This document shows positions 1-6,664 of a stretch of DNA of 24,267 nucleotides, in pieces. This stretch comes from JALTBU01 sp964410645. GTDB taxonomy: Bacteria; Campylobacterota; Campylobacteria; Campylobacterales; Nautiliaceae. A model generated the notes under the pieces. It did not search any database, was not told the origin of the DNA, and worked only from the letters and a program-made list of their open reading frames with translations. The position numbers and the translations under genes are program-made. The stretch lies in NCBI GenBank assembly GCA_964410645.1, contig CAYPHV010000020.1:1-24267 (forward strand), read 5' to 3'. Within the stretch, counting starts at the first letter, position 1; every line of letters starts with the position of its first letter.

Positions 1-410
1 TTTATAATCGCGGTTATTAAATAAGAAGTTTTTAAAAAATCATTTTTATAAATGGAAGAATTTAATTCTTTTATATTGTTAATATGCATATATTTTTTTG
101 AGAATAATTCAAAATTGTGCTCGTTAAAATTTCTTTTTAATTTATCCAAAATTTCTTGATTTTTATCCTTTAAATTATTTAACAGTCTTAAATTTTTTTT
201 GTATTGCTTATCGATTTGATTAAATTTTTGTTTTGTAAAATAATATCCGGTTTTGTTTTTTTTAAAAATTTTGACAGCAGGTGTTACAATAAAAGCGACA
301 ATTAATACCGTTAAAACAAAATAAAGAATAAAAAATAAGGAATTTTTAATTACGTCTATTCCATAAATTTTAATTTTTGGAATTTTAAATTTAATTGTAG
401 GTATTTTCAT
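1..410 (-). CDS. PilO-like inner-membrane protein (partial, runs off the left edge)
   Basis: An open frame starts at the ATG at 408-410 and continues without a stop to base 1, giving about 136 codons; the C-terminus is outside the window. Seen: a short basic, Lys/Ile/Pro-rich cytoplasmic start (MKIPTIKFKIPKIKIYG), one membrane segment at about residues 25-45, then a charged, probably coiled-coil stretch at about 50-100. It overlaps the stop of the preceding gene by 20 bases, so the two are translated together. Short N-tail, single membrane pass and coiled coil is the layout of PilO/GspM-type platform proteins, and the position behind a PilN-like gene fits. There is no diagnostic motif, so the family call rests on architecture and order only. 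Competence (Cts) proteins of Campylobacter are another possible comparison. Confidence 0.6.
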   Translation of the reverse strand, partial: MKIPTIKFKIPKIKIYGIDVIKNSLFFILYFVLTVLIVAFIVTPAVKIFKKNKTGYYFTKQKFNQIDKQYKKNLRLLNNLKDKNQEILDKLKRNFNEHNFELFSKKYMHINNIKELNSSIYKNDFLKTSYLITAII

Positions 411-912
411 AATCATTCTTTATTGTATTTATTGATTTAAACTTATACCAGCCGTTTGGCATTTGGTAAAAAGTGCTTTGAGTGCTTTCGAAAATAGATT
501 GAAGAGGTGGTAGCATTAAAAGATTATAAACATCTTTTGTCGGTGTAATTCCGTATATGATAAGTTTGTTTTTGGAAAACATGAAGCATTCAAGAGTAAT
601 CGGATCAGGGATTAAATCCAATAAATTTTTAACCGAATCTTTTATTACGGAGTTTTTAACCATAATGTTTCCATATAAAGTTTTTTGAATTAAAATATCA
701 TTCTTTTGTTTTTTTAAATGTATTATTTTTTCTTTTAAAACAACAGTCTGTTGGCTGAATTGTTTTATATCTTTTATATAGATGTATGATTTTACAAATA
801 AAAATAGGGCAAACAGCATATATAAAATAGAAGAAATCAGAATAAAGACAATCCATAATTTAGTATCGTCTTTAAAAAGTGATTTTTTGGACGGTTTCGT
901 AAAACTATACAT
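391..912 (-). CDS. PilN-like bitopic membrane protein
   Basis: A 173-residue protein with an N-terminal cytoplasmic tail (about 1-19), one strongly hydrophobic segment at about 20-43, a probable coiled coil at about 50-78 and a C-terminal alpha/beta-looking region from about 95. This order is that of PilN/GspL-C-type proteins of type IV pilus and type II secretion platforms, which recruit PilM through the cytoplasmic tail and pair with PilO in the periplasm. It overlaps the PilM-like gene upstream by 8 bases and the PilO-like gene downstream by 20. No sequence motif proves the family; the PilN INLLP-type tail is not obvious here (the tail reads MYSFTKPSKKSLFKDD). It could be a lineage-specific transformation protein such as the CtsX/CtsR type. 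The existence of the gene is secure, its role is inferred. Confidence 0.65.
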   Translation of the reverse strand: MYSFTKPSKKSLFKDDTKLWIVFILISSILYMLFALFLFVKSYIYIKDIKQFSQQTVVLKEKIIHLKKQKNDILIQKTLYGNIMVKNSVIKDSVKNLLDLIPDPITLECFMFSKNKLIIYGITPTKDVYNLLMLPPLQSIFESTQSTFYQMPNGWYKFKSINTIKNDYENTYN

Positions 913-1759
913 TTTTTTTGCTTATTGAATTTAGAATTTGTAATAAATCAGTTTTTTTTATTTCAGAATCCATGAAAAGTTCGTCTTCGACAATTTTAAT
1001 TAAAGAATTGTTCATTCCGACAGTGTCAAGAAAGATAATTTTTTCCAAAAAGTCTTCCGAATAATTTTCATAATAGTCTTTAATAACTTTTTTTAATTTT
1101 TCAATAATATTGTATTCAATATCGCTTTTTTCTATTTTTTCCTCTTTCAGATTTACGGCATTTGCCTCTTCTTCAATATCTTCAGATATGTCTTCTGCTA
1201 TGTTTATATCGTCTATTGGTTCAATTTCTTCGTTTTCTTCGTTTTCTTTTTCGAAAATATCTATTTCCGAGAATATGGGAATATTGTTTTGATACGCAAT
1301 AAAGGCTATTTTTGTATTTAAAATTAAAACATATAAATAGTTGTTTCTCTGTTTTGCAATAAAATCTATCGGGGCAAAAATAGAGTATAAAAAGTCAATA
1401 TCAAGATTAAAACTTTTTTTTACAGACATCAAATCATATAATGACGTATATAATGAATATTTGTTTTTAACGCATACGAATGTTACATTTTCCATATCTA
1501 TTCCCCAGTCTTTGTACGTATGCTTATCACAGGTCGGAACTACCCCCTGGTTTATTGAATCTATAATGGTGGAAATATAATATTGGGTATAATCTTCGGA
1601 TAAATTTTTAATTTCGTTTTCTAACTCTTTTTTTTCTTCAAATTCTTTTTTAAAAGATTCAATTTTGTTATTGTTACGTATAATTTCTGCATATAAATAA
1701 AATTTTTCATCGCAATAAAAACTGATAAATATTTTTTTGATAAATTTTTCTATGAGCAT
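905..1759 (-). CDS. Cytoplasmic protein, possibly PilM/GspL-like
   Basis: A 284-residue protein without membrane segment. The middle contains alternating hydrophobic strands (YLYVLILNTKIAFIAYQNN, about residues 139-157) resembling the beta-hairpin of actin-like PilM/GspL folds. This is followed by a very acidic stretch at about 168-210 and a helical C-terminus with EKIIFLDTVGMNNSLI, reminiscent of a second ASKHA-type strand. No clear ATP-binding motif is visible. The ATG at 1757-1759 overlaps the stop of the Xer recombinase gene by 10 bases, and the 3' end overlaps the PilN-like gene by 8. The call depends on the succession cytoplasmic protein, PilN-like, PilO-like. A degenerate PilM that no longer binds nucleotide, or an unrelated family, are both possible. 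Confidence 0.55.
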   Translation of the reverse strand: MLIEKFIKKIFISFYCDEKFYLYAEIIRNNNKIESFKKEFEEKKELENEIKNLSEDYTQYYISTIIDSINQGVVPTCDKHTYKDWGIDMENVTFVCVKNKYSLYTSLYDLMSVKKSFNLDIDFLYSIFAPIDFIAKQRNNYLYVLILNTKIAFIAYQNNIPIFSEIDIFEKENEENEEIEPIDDINIAEDISEDIEEEANAVNLKEEKIEKSDIEYNIIEKLKKVIKDYYENYSEDFLEKIIFLDTVGMNNSLIKIVEDELFMDSEIKKTDLLQILNSISKKNV

Positions 1760-2559
1760 AGCGGATGTGCTTTTAGATAATTTTTTAATTTCAGTGAATT
1801 ACTGAGTTTTGTATAAATTTGAGTTGTTGAGATAAATTTATGCCCCAGTAATTCGCTGACATCGTTTATTCTGGCTCCTTTGTCGAGCATATATGTTGCA
1901 AAAGAGTGTCTTAACTGATGCGGGGTGACGTGAATTCCTATTTTTTTAAAAGGTTTTTGGATCAAATATCTCAATTGATTATCACTTAATTTATTATTGT
2001 TTCTTTCAAAAAGATATATTTTAGGCGTATAAATTTCCCTGTATTCGTTTATTATTTTTTTTAATTTTGGATGGACGGGCAATATTCTTGTCTTGTCTCC
2101 TTTTCCTGTGATTCGTATCCATTCTTCGCTTATATCTTTTAATTCCATATTTCTTGCTTCGCTGATTCTAAGGCCAAGCGAAAAAACAACCATAACTGCG
2201 CTGAATTCTTGTAAATCGGCTGTTTTTAGAGCTTTTTTAATATTTTCAAGGCTTACAGGTTTTGGAAGGGTTTTTGGAACTTTGATATGTTCATCTCCTA
2301 TAACTTTAAATTTAAAGCCTTCACTTTTTAAAAAATCAAAAAAACTTCTAAGTGTAGAAATTTTTTTTGCTATTGTTTTTTTATTTTGAGCCGCTATTTG
2401 CAGTCTGTAGGGGGTTATATCCAGATAACTGCTTTCCAGTTCTATATAATTTATTGCTTCGTTTAAAACAATTGAGTATGTTCTGTGAGTTTGTTTTGAT
2501 TTGGTTTTATCAACAAAGTTTAAAAATTTTTTCATCTCATTTGTTAAAAATTTTTTCAT
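1750..2559 (-). CDS. xerH: Xer-type tyrosine recombinase (XerH-like)
   Basis: A 269-residue site-specific recombinase. Catalytic set seen: R131 (SLGLRISEAR), K153 or K156 (TGKGDKTR), H214 and R217 (TPHQLRHSF), H240 (LLGHKF) and the nucleophile Y249 (QIYTKL). The N-terminal core-binding (SAM-like) domain covers about residues 5-90. Campylobacterota use a single recombinase, XerH, at difH for chromosome dimer resolution, and this is the likely role. At 269 residues it is shorter than the roughly 355-residue XerH of Helicobacter and Campylobacter as I remember them, and closer to the small XerA/XerC sizes, so the subfamily symbol is tentative. Two starts are possible: the ATG at 2559, inside the upstream gene, or the in-frame ATG at 2535, one base past that gene's TGA. 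Both encode MKKFL. I see no phage genes around it. Confidence 0.85.
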   Translation of the reverse strand: MKKFLTNEMKKFLNFVDKTKSKQTHRTYSIVLNEAINYIELESSYLDITPYRLQIAAQNKKTIAKKISTLRSFFDFLKSEGFKFKVIGDEHIKVPKTLPKPVSLENIKKALKTADLQEFSAVMVVFSLGLRISEARNMELKDISEEWIRITGKGDKTRILPVHPKLKKIINEYREIYTPKIYLFERNNNKLSDNQLRYLIQKPFKKIGIHVTPHQLRHSFATYMLDKGARINDVSELLGHKFISTTQIYTKLSNSLKLKNYLKAHPLCS

Positions 2560-2986
2560 ATAATTTCTTTGCCTTTATATATTGTTGTTTTGCTGTTGTT
2601 CTTACTCTTTTAGGCGTTAAAAGCGAAGGCGTCAGTGTTTTGTATTCATCAAGTAAAATTTCCAGCATTGTTTTAATCCTTAATCTGTCTTTTTGCGTTA
2701 TATTTTTTTTATTTGCAATATTTTTTATTGTATTAAAGTAATTATTGGAATCGTTTATAAAATGCTCCCATTCATTTGCTATTTTAGACTGAACTTTTAT
2801 ACTAAACGCCATTTTATTATAAGGGTCCAGAATATATGCTTTTTCAGCCATTTTATAAGCTTTGTCAAAATTTCCTATTTCAAAATAGTATCTTGATTCC
2901 AGTGACAGCCTATAAGATGTATTAAAACTGAAATATGCAATTATTGCAATAAGAATAATTGCCAGAAAAATTAATATTTTTTTTAT
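2537..2986 (-). CDS. Membrane-anchored TPR-like protein with apparent AUA start
   Basis: The first standard start is an ATG at 2851, but the open frame continues upstream into sequence that looks like real protein. It encodes a hydrophobic anchor (KKILIFLAIILIAIIAYFSF) followed by a TPR-like helix pair, RYYFEIGNFDKAYKMAEKAY. Starting at 2851 would cut that repeat in half. Between the miaB end and 2851 there is no ATG, GTG or TTG in frame. An ATA at 2984-2986 lies exactly where a start would be expected, sharing the tetramer ATAA with the miaB stop, about 5 bases after a GGGGAAAG ribosome-binding site. From there the protein has 149 residues with a signal anchor at about 4-20. Function unknown; a helical periplasmic or membrane-bound domain is likely. 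The start remains inferred. Confidence 0.65.
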   Translation of the reverse strand: MKKILIFLAIILIAIIAYFSFNTSYRLSLESRYYFEIGNFDKAYKMAEKAYILDPYNKMAFSIKVQSKIANEWEHFINDSNNYFNTIKNIANKKNITQKDRLRIKTMLEILLDEYKTLTPSLLTPKRVRTTAKQQYIKAKKLYEKIFNK

Positions 2987-4257
2987 ATTACTTTCCCCTT
3001 TAACGCGTGTTTATTTGCTTTCGTTATTTTTACGTTTACTATTTTACCAAGATATTCTGCATTTTCGTCAAGTTTTACCGTAAAAAAATTATCACTTTTG
3101 CCTGTTCCTACTTCTTCAACCAGGACTTTATAAATTTTTCCTATTTGTTGCTGGCTGATTTCATTCATAATATCCGCATGTAAATTTTGAAGTTTATATA
3201 GTCTTTTCTTTGCTGTTTCTTTTGGTATTTTGTTCGGATATCCGGCAGCTTCGGTAAGCGGTCTTGGGGAATACACAAAAGAAAAAATCTGTTCAAACCG
3301 AACTTTTTCAACAACTTCAAGTGTTTCTTTAAAATCTTCCTCGCTTTCTCCAGGAAATCCTACAATAATGTCCGTTGAAATGGCTACGTTTGGAATTTGA
3401 CGTATTATTTTGCATTTATTTAAAAACCATTTCTTAGAATATCCTCTTTTCATATCTTTAAGCACTTTTGTGCTGCCGCTTTGAAGAGGAAAATGAATAT
3501 GTTTACATATTTTAGGGTTGTTTGCAAATTCATTTAAAAATTCATCGTCTGTGTGCAGAGGATGGGGCGACATAAATCTGATTCTTTCAATTCCGTTTAT
3601 TTCGCTTACTTTTTTTAAAAGGTCGGTGAAATTTACGTTTGGATGGGGAATACTGAATCTTTTTCCGTAATTGTTTACATTTTGCCCAAGCAGTGTTATT
3701 TCTTTTACACCGTCATTTGCCAGCTTTTCAATCTGTTGTAAAATTAAATCCATAGGTATTGAAAGTTCTTTTCCTCTTGTTTTGGGCACTATGCAGTAAG
3801 AACATTTTTTATCGCATCCTGTCGTTATATTTACAAAATCTTTATAAGGGTTTTTTCTTGTGTTTTTATAAACGTATGTTGTATCATCATAATTTATATC
3901 GGTAAAAATATATTTATCTTTTTTAACAGCTTCTTTTATTTTGCTTACATTTCTGGCCCCGAGTACAAAACTGACATAAGGGGCTCTTTTTATTATATCT
4001 TTTCCCATATGGCTTGCAGTGCATCCGCATACGCCGAATTTTGCCCTGGGATTTATTTTTTTAAGGGCGCCAAGTTCGCTAAACAATTTATTTACAGGTT
4101 TTTCTCTTACGGAGCAGGTGTTTAAAATAATTAAATCGGCTTCTTTTGGATTATCGGTTACATCAAAAGAATCGGAAAGTTCCGCGGTTATATGATCACT
4201 GTCTTTGGCATTCATTTGACATCCGAATGTTTCGATATAAAGTTTTTTATTTTTCAT
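2983..4257 (-). CDS. miaB: tRNA-2-methylthio-N6-dimethylallyladenosine synthase MiaB
   Basis: A radical-SAM methylthiotransferase of 424 residues that converts i6A37 to ms2i6A37 in tRNAs reading UNN codons. The N-terminal MTTase domain holds auxiliary-cluster cysteines C13 (ETFGCQMN), C48 (LNTCSVRE) and C79 (VCGC). The radical-SAM motif is C148-x3-C152-x2-C155 (TTGCDKKCSYCIVP). A C-terminal TRAM domain covers about residues 360-424. Length and motifs are typical of MiaB rather than MtaB or RimO. It follows the HP0268-like gene by 26 bases, with an ACGGAAAAG ribosome-binding site, and is part of the same transcript. The HP0268-miaB adjacency matches H. pylori (HP0268/HP0269) as I remember it. 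Confidence 0.97.
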   Translation of the reverse strand: MKNKKLYIETFGCQMNAKDSDHITAELSDSFDVTDNPKEADLIILNTCSVREKPVNKLFSELGALKKINPRAKFGVCGCTASHMGKDIIKRAPYVSFVLGARNVSKIKEAVKKDKYIFTDINYDDTTYVYKNTRKNPYKDFVNITTGCDKKCSYCIVPKTRGKELSIPMDLILQQIEKLANDGVKEITLLGQNVNNYGKRFSIPHPNVNFTDLLKKVSEINGIERIRFMSPHPLHTDDEFLNEFANNPKICKHIHFPLQSGSTKVLKDMKRGYSKKWFLNKCKIIRQIPNVAISTDIIVGFPGESEEDFKETLEVVEKVRFEQIFSFVYSPRPLTEAAGYPNKIPKETAKKRLYKLQNLHADIMNEISQQQIGKIYKVLVEEVGTGKSDNFFTVKLDENAEYLGKIVNVKITKANKHALKGKVI

Positions 4258-4283
4258 TTTAAACTTTTCCGTTTTTTTTGTTT

Positions 4284-4511
4284 TTATAAAATATGAAGTT
4301 CATATATATAATTATTTTTGTCAAGCCCGGTTTTTACTTCTCTAAAATAAATAGTGTATCCGTCGTTTTGAAGTTTGTCTATTAAATTTTTCAAATCTTT
4401 ATAACTTGTATCGTTGTGAAAATAAAAAAAACTGTTTGGCTTTACATCGTTTAAAAAATCCTTGTAATTTTTCTCTACTGTTCCTTTTGTGTTTATAAGC
4501 TTTAATTTCAT
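4284..4511 (-). CDS. HP0268-like small nuclease-family protein
   Basis: A 75-residue protein resembling H. pylori HP0268 from end to end: it starts MKLKLI, has the central FYFHNDTSYKDLKNLIDKL, and ends in YTIYFREVKTGLDKNNYIYELHIL, where HP0268 as I recall ends in a DFLYELHII-type sequence. HP0268 has a small alpha/beta (Smr-like) fold and has been reported to nick DNA and cleave RNA at purines; whether this homologue is active cannot be read from the sequence. An AAAGGA ribosome-binding site precedes the ATG at 4511, and an extended -10 element lies about 20 bases further up, so it is the first gene of the miaB operon. Confidence 0.85.
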   Translation of the reverse strand: MKLKLINTKGTVEKNYKDFLNDVKPNSFFYFHNDTSYKDLKNLIDKLQNDGYTIYFREVKTGLDKNNYIYELHIL

Positions 4512-4529
4512 AAATATCCTTTTATTATT

Positions 4530-4538
4530 ATTTTAGCA
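4530..4538 (-). promoter_or_regulatory. Extended -10 promoter for the HP0268-like/miaB operon
   Basis: On the minus strand TGCTAAAAT (TG-n-TAAAAT) is followed after 6-7 bases by AAAAGGA, the ribosome-binding site of the HP0268-like gene. There is no clear -35 hexamer, only T-rich sequence, as expected for the main sigma factor in this phylum. It is back to back with the nusA promoter. Confidence 0.5.
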
Positions 4539-4544
4539 AAAATT

Positions 4545-4562
4545 TGTGTAAAATTATAACAA
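4545..4562 (+). promoter_or_regulatory. Probable nusA promoter
   Basis: TAAAAT at 4549-4554, preceded by TGTG, leads into TATAAC and then a run of A from 4561, where transcription would start. The stretch from 4553 (AATTATAACAAAAAAAGG to 4569-4570) differs from the recA upstream region at a single base. It implies a leader of about 60 bases before nusA. Confidence 0.45.
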
Positions 4563-4656
4563 AAAAAGGCTAAGGGAAAATATGGGGATTACTCGCCTTG
4601 CGCCTGGGATAAAAAAAGGATTAGTGTGGAAAAAATACATGATTTATTGTCATTAG
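4561..4656 (+). other. nusA leader with a GC-rich island and a possible 24-residue leader ORF
   Basis: The leader from about 4561 to 4625 carries a clearly GC-richer patch at about 4584-4609 in an otherwise A-rich region. AAGGGA at 4572-4577 is followed after 4 bases by an ATG at 4582, opening a 24-codon frame (MGITRLAPGIKKG...) that ends with TAG at 4654-4656, inside the beginning of nusA in another frame. A ribosome translating it would pass over the nusA ribosome-binding site and GTG start. Whether it is translated or only part of a structured leader is not decidable here. Confidence 0.3.
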
Positions 4657-5699
4657 TTGCAAATGAAAAAGGACTTGATTTTGAAGAAGTCAAAAATGCT
4701 TTTAAACGTTCGGTTATAAAAACGGCAAGAAATGTACTTGGGGATATTAATGTTGATGTTGAAATGGAAAACGGAGAGCTCAAAATTTATCAGAATTTTG
4801 AAGTTGCCAATGATGACAAAGCTCTTGATAATCCGGAAAAATATTTATATCTTGATGAAGCAAGGGATATTGATACAAATGCCAAGCTGGGCGACAAGCT
4901 AAGAGCTGAACTTGATTTGGGAAAGCTCGGAAGAAGCGGGGCTATGTCGCTTCAAAGAGAATTTGAAAGAGAGACAACAAGACTGCTTGAAAATGAAATA
5001 TATAGAAAACTGATTTCCAAATTGAATACTATTGTCAGCGGTGAAGTTGTCAAAGTTGACAATGAAGAAAATACTTGGATTGAAATATCCGGTGTTAATG
5101 GGGTTTTACCGAGGAGAAACAGAATCAAAGGAGAAAAATTTGAAGTAGGAGATGTATTAAAATCACTTCTTAAATTTGTTCATTTTGACAATAAAAGTGG
5201 AATTGTAATAGAGCTCAGCCGTACAAGTCCCAGATTTTTGGAAAAACTTATTGAAAACGCGGTGCCGGAAGTTAGAGACGGTATAATAAAAATACATTCA
5301 GTTGCCAGAATCCCAGGTGTTAGAAGCAAAGTTGCGGTAAGCAGCATTAATTCCAGAGTTGAACCCATAGGTACGATTATAGGAAAAAACGGGGTTAGGA
5401 TTAATTCTATTTCCAATGAATTGTTCGGAGAAAATATTGATGTGATAGAATATTCCAAAAGGTCTGAAATTTTTGTTGCACGTTCCCTTTCCCCCGCTAT
5501 AATAAAAAGTGTAAAAATAAATGAAAAAAATTCAGTGGCGCATGTAGAAGTTGATTCGGATGAAAAAGCAAAAGCAATAGGAAAAAACGGGGTTAATATA
5601 ACACTGGCCAGTATGCTTACAAAATATAAAATTATTTTAGAAGATGTAAAAGAAAAGACAAAAGATACATCAAAATTAGAAAATCTTTTTAAAATTTAA
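4626..5699 (+). CDS. nusA: Transcription termination/antitermination factor NusA
   Basis: A 357-residue NusA, which binds RNA polymerase and nascent RNA and modulates pausing, termination and antitermination. Domains: N-terminal polymerase-binding domain about 1-120; S1 domain about 132-198; KH1 about 199-275 with the signature SRTSPRFLEKL...EVRDGIIKI and the GKNG loop at 253-256; KH2 about 280-342 with a second GKNG loop at 319-322. The C-terminal acidic repeats of E. coli NusA are missing, as usual outside gammaproteobacteria. The start is GTG at 4626 with AAAGGA ending at 4620; no ATG fits. It has its own probable promoter and leader. The DUF475 gene follows 8 bases after the stop. Confidence 0.96.
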   Translation: MEKIHDLLSLVANEKGLDFEEVKNAFKRSVIKTARNVLGDINVDVEMENGELKIYQNFEVANDDKALDNPEKYLYLDEARDIDTNAKLGDKLRAELDLGKLGRSGAMSLQREFERETTRLLENEIYRKLISKLNTIVSGEVVKVDNEENTWIEISGVNGVLPRRNRIKGEKFEVGDVLKSLLKFVHFDNKSGIVIELSRTSPRFLEKLIENAVPEVRDGIIKIHSVARIPGVRSKVAVSSINSRVEPIGTIIGKNGVRINSISNELFGENIDVIEYSKRSEIFVARSLSPAIIKSVKINEKNSVAHVEVDSDEKAKAIGKNGVNITLASMLTKYKIILEDVKEKTKDTSKLENLFKI

Positions 5700-5707
5700 G
5701 TTATTAA

Positions 5708-6664
5708 ATGAAGTATTTTTGGTTTTCTTTTTTTATAGGAGTTTTAGGGCTTGTTTTAGCTTTTTTTATAGGAAGTTTCAAAGCCGTATATTTAACAGCT
5801 GTTTTAGCGGTGCTTGAAATATCCCTTTCTTTTGATAATGCGGTTGTGAATGCAAAAATATTAAAAACAATGGACAAAATCTGGCAGAAAAGATTTTTAA
5901 CCTGGGGGCTTGTTATCGCCGTTTTTGGAATGAGACTTGTTTTTCCTGTTTTAATAGTGGCGGCTGCTGCAAATATTGGAATTAGCAAAACTGTTGATTT
6001 AGCTCTATTTAATCCTAAACAATATCATCAAATCCTTTTACATTCTGAAAATTTGATTTATGCCTTCGGAGGAGCGTTTCTCTGGATGGTGTTTAGCGAT
6101 TTTTTATTTGAAAAAAGAGAAGTTAAATGGATAAAGCCTATAGAAAAAACAGCGGAAAAGTTTGGAAAAGTTAATAATATTTCATTAATGATAGCTATTG
6201 CAATTGGTATTGTAATTATATTTGATTCTAAAAATTATAAAGTCGCGATTGCTTATTTTCTCGGGATTTTGTCTTATTCCTTTATTAAGGCAATTGATGA
6301 ATTTTTTTCAACCGAAAATATTAAAAACGGTCTTTTAGGGCTTATTTATTTAGAAATTTTGGATGCGTCTTTTTCATTTGACGGAGTAATAGGGGCTTTT
6401 GCCATTACACCTAATATTATTCTTATAATGCTGGGACTTGGAACCGGAGCTATGTTTGTCAGAAGTCTTACTCTTTGGATGGTTGAAAAGGGTATAATAG
6501 ATAAATATAAATATCTTGAACATGGAGCCCATTATGCCATAGGGATTTTGGCTTTTCTTATGTTTTTAAAAATTTTTATGGAAATTCCTGAAATAATTAC
6601 GGGAACATTGGGGCTTGTTTTAATAATAATCGCGTTTATCCATTCTAAAAAAGAAATTAAATAA
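5708..6664 (+). CDS. DUF475/TerC-superfamily integral membrane protein
   Basis: A 318-residue protein with about eight hydrophobic segments. It shows the two internal-repeat signatures of DUF475 and the wider TerC/LysE-like group: EISLSFDNAVVNA (about 37-49, acidic residues E37 and D43) and LEILDASFSFDGVIGAFA (about 215-232, acidic residues E216, D219, D225). TerC-type proteins are tied to metal efflux or metal loading of exported proteins; the substrate of DUF475 members is not established. It starts 8 bases after nusA and is probably on the same transcript. Its last 8 bases overlap the end of murB on the opposite strand, with no terminator between them. Confidence 0.88.
   Translation: MKYFWFSFFIGVLGLVLAFFIGSFKAVYLTAVLAVLEISLSFDNAVVNAKILKTMDKIWQKRFLTWGLVIAVFGMRLVFPVLIVAAAANIGISKTVDLALFNPKQYHQILLHSENLIYAFGGAFLWMVFSDFLFEKREVKWIKPIEKTAEKFGKVNNISLMIAIAIGIVIIFDSKNYKVAIAYFLGILSYSFIKAIDEFFSTENIKNGLLGLIYLEILDASFSFDGVIGAFAITPNIILIMLGLGTGAMFVRSLTLWMVEKGIIDKYKYLEHGAHYAIGILAFLMFLKIFMEIPEIITGTLGLVLIIIAFIHSKKEIK

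Noticed and set aside
2367..2741. Plus-strand open frame of 124 residues opposite the Xer recombinase and TPR-like genes
   Set aside because: Hydrophobic-looking composition comes from the antisense of Lys-rich codons; it is out of step with the minus-strand operon.
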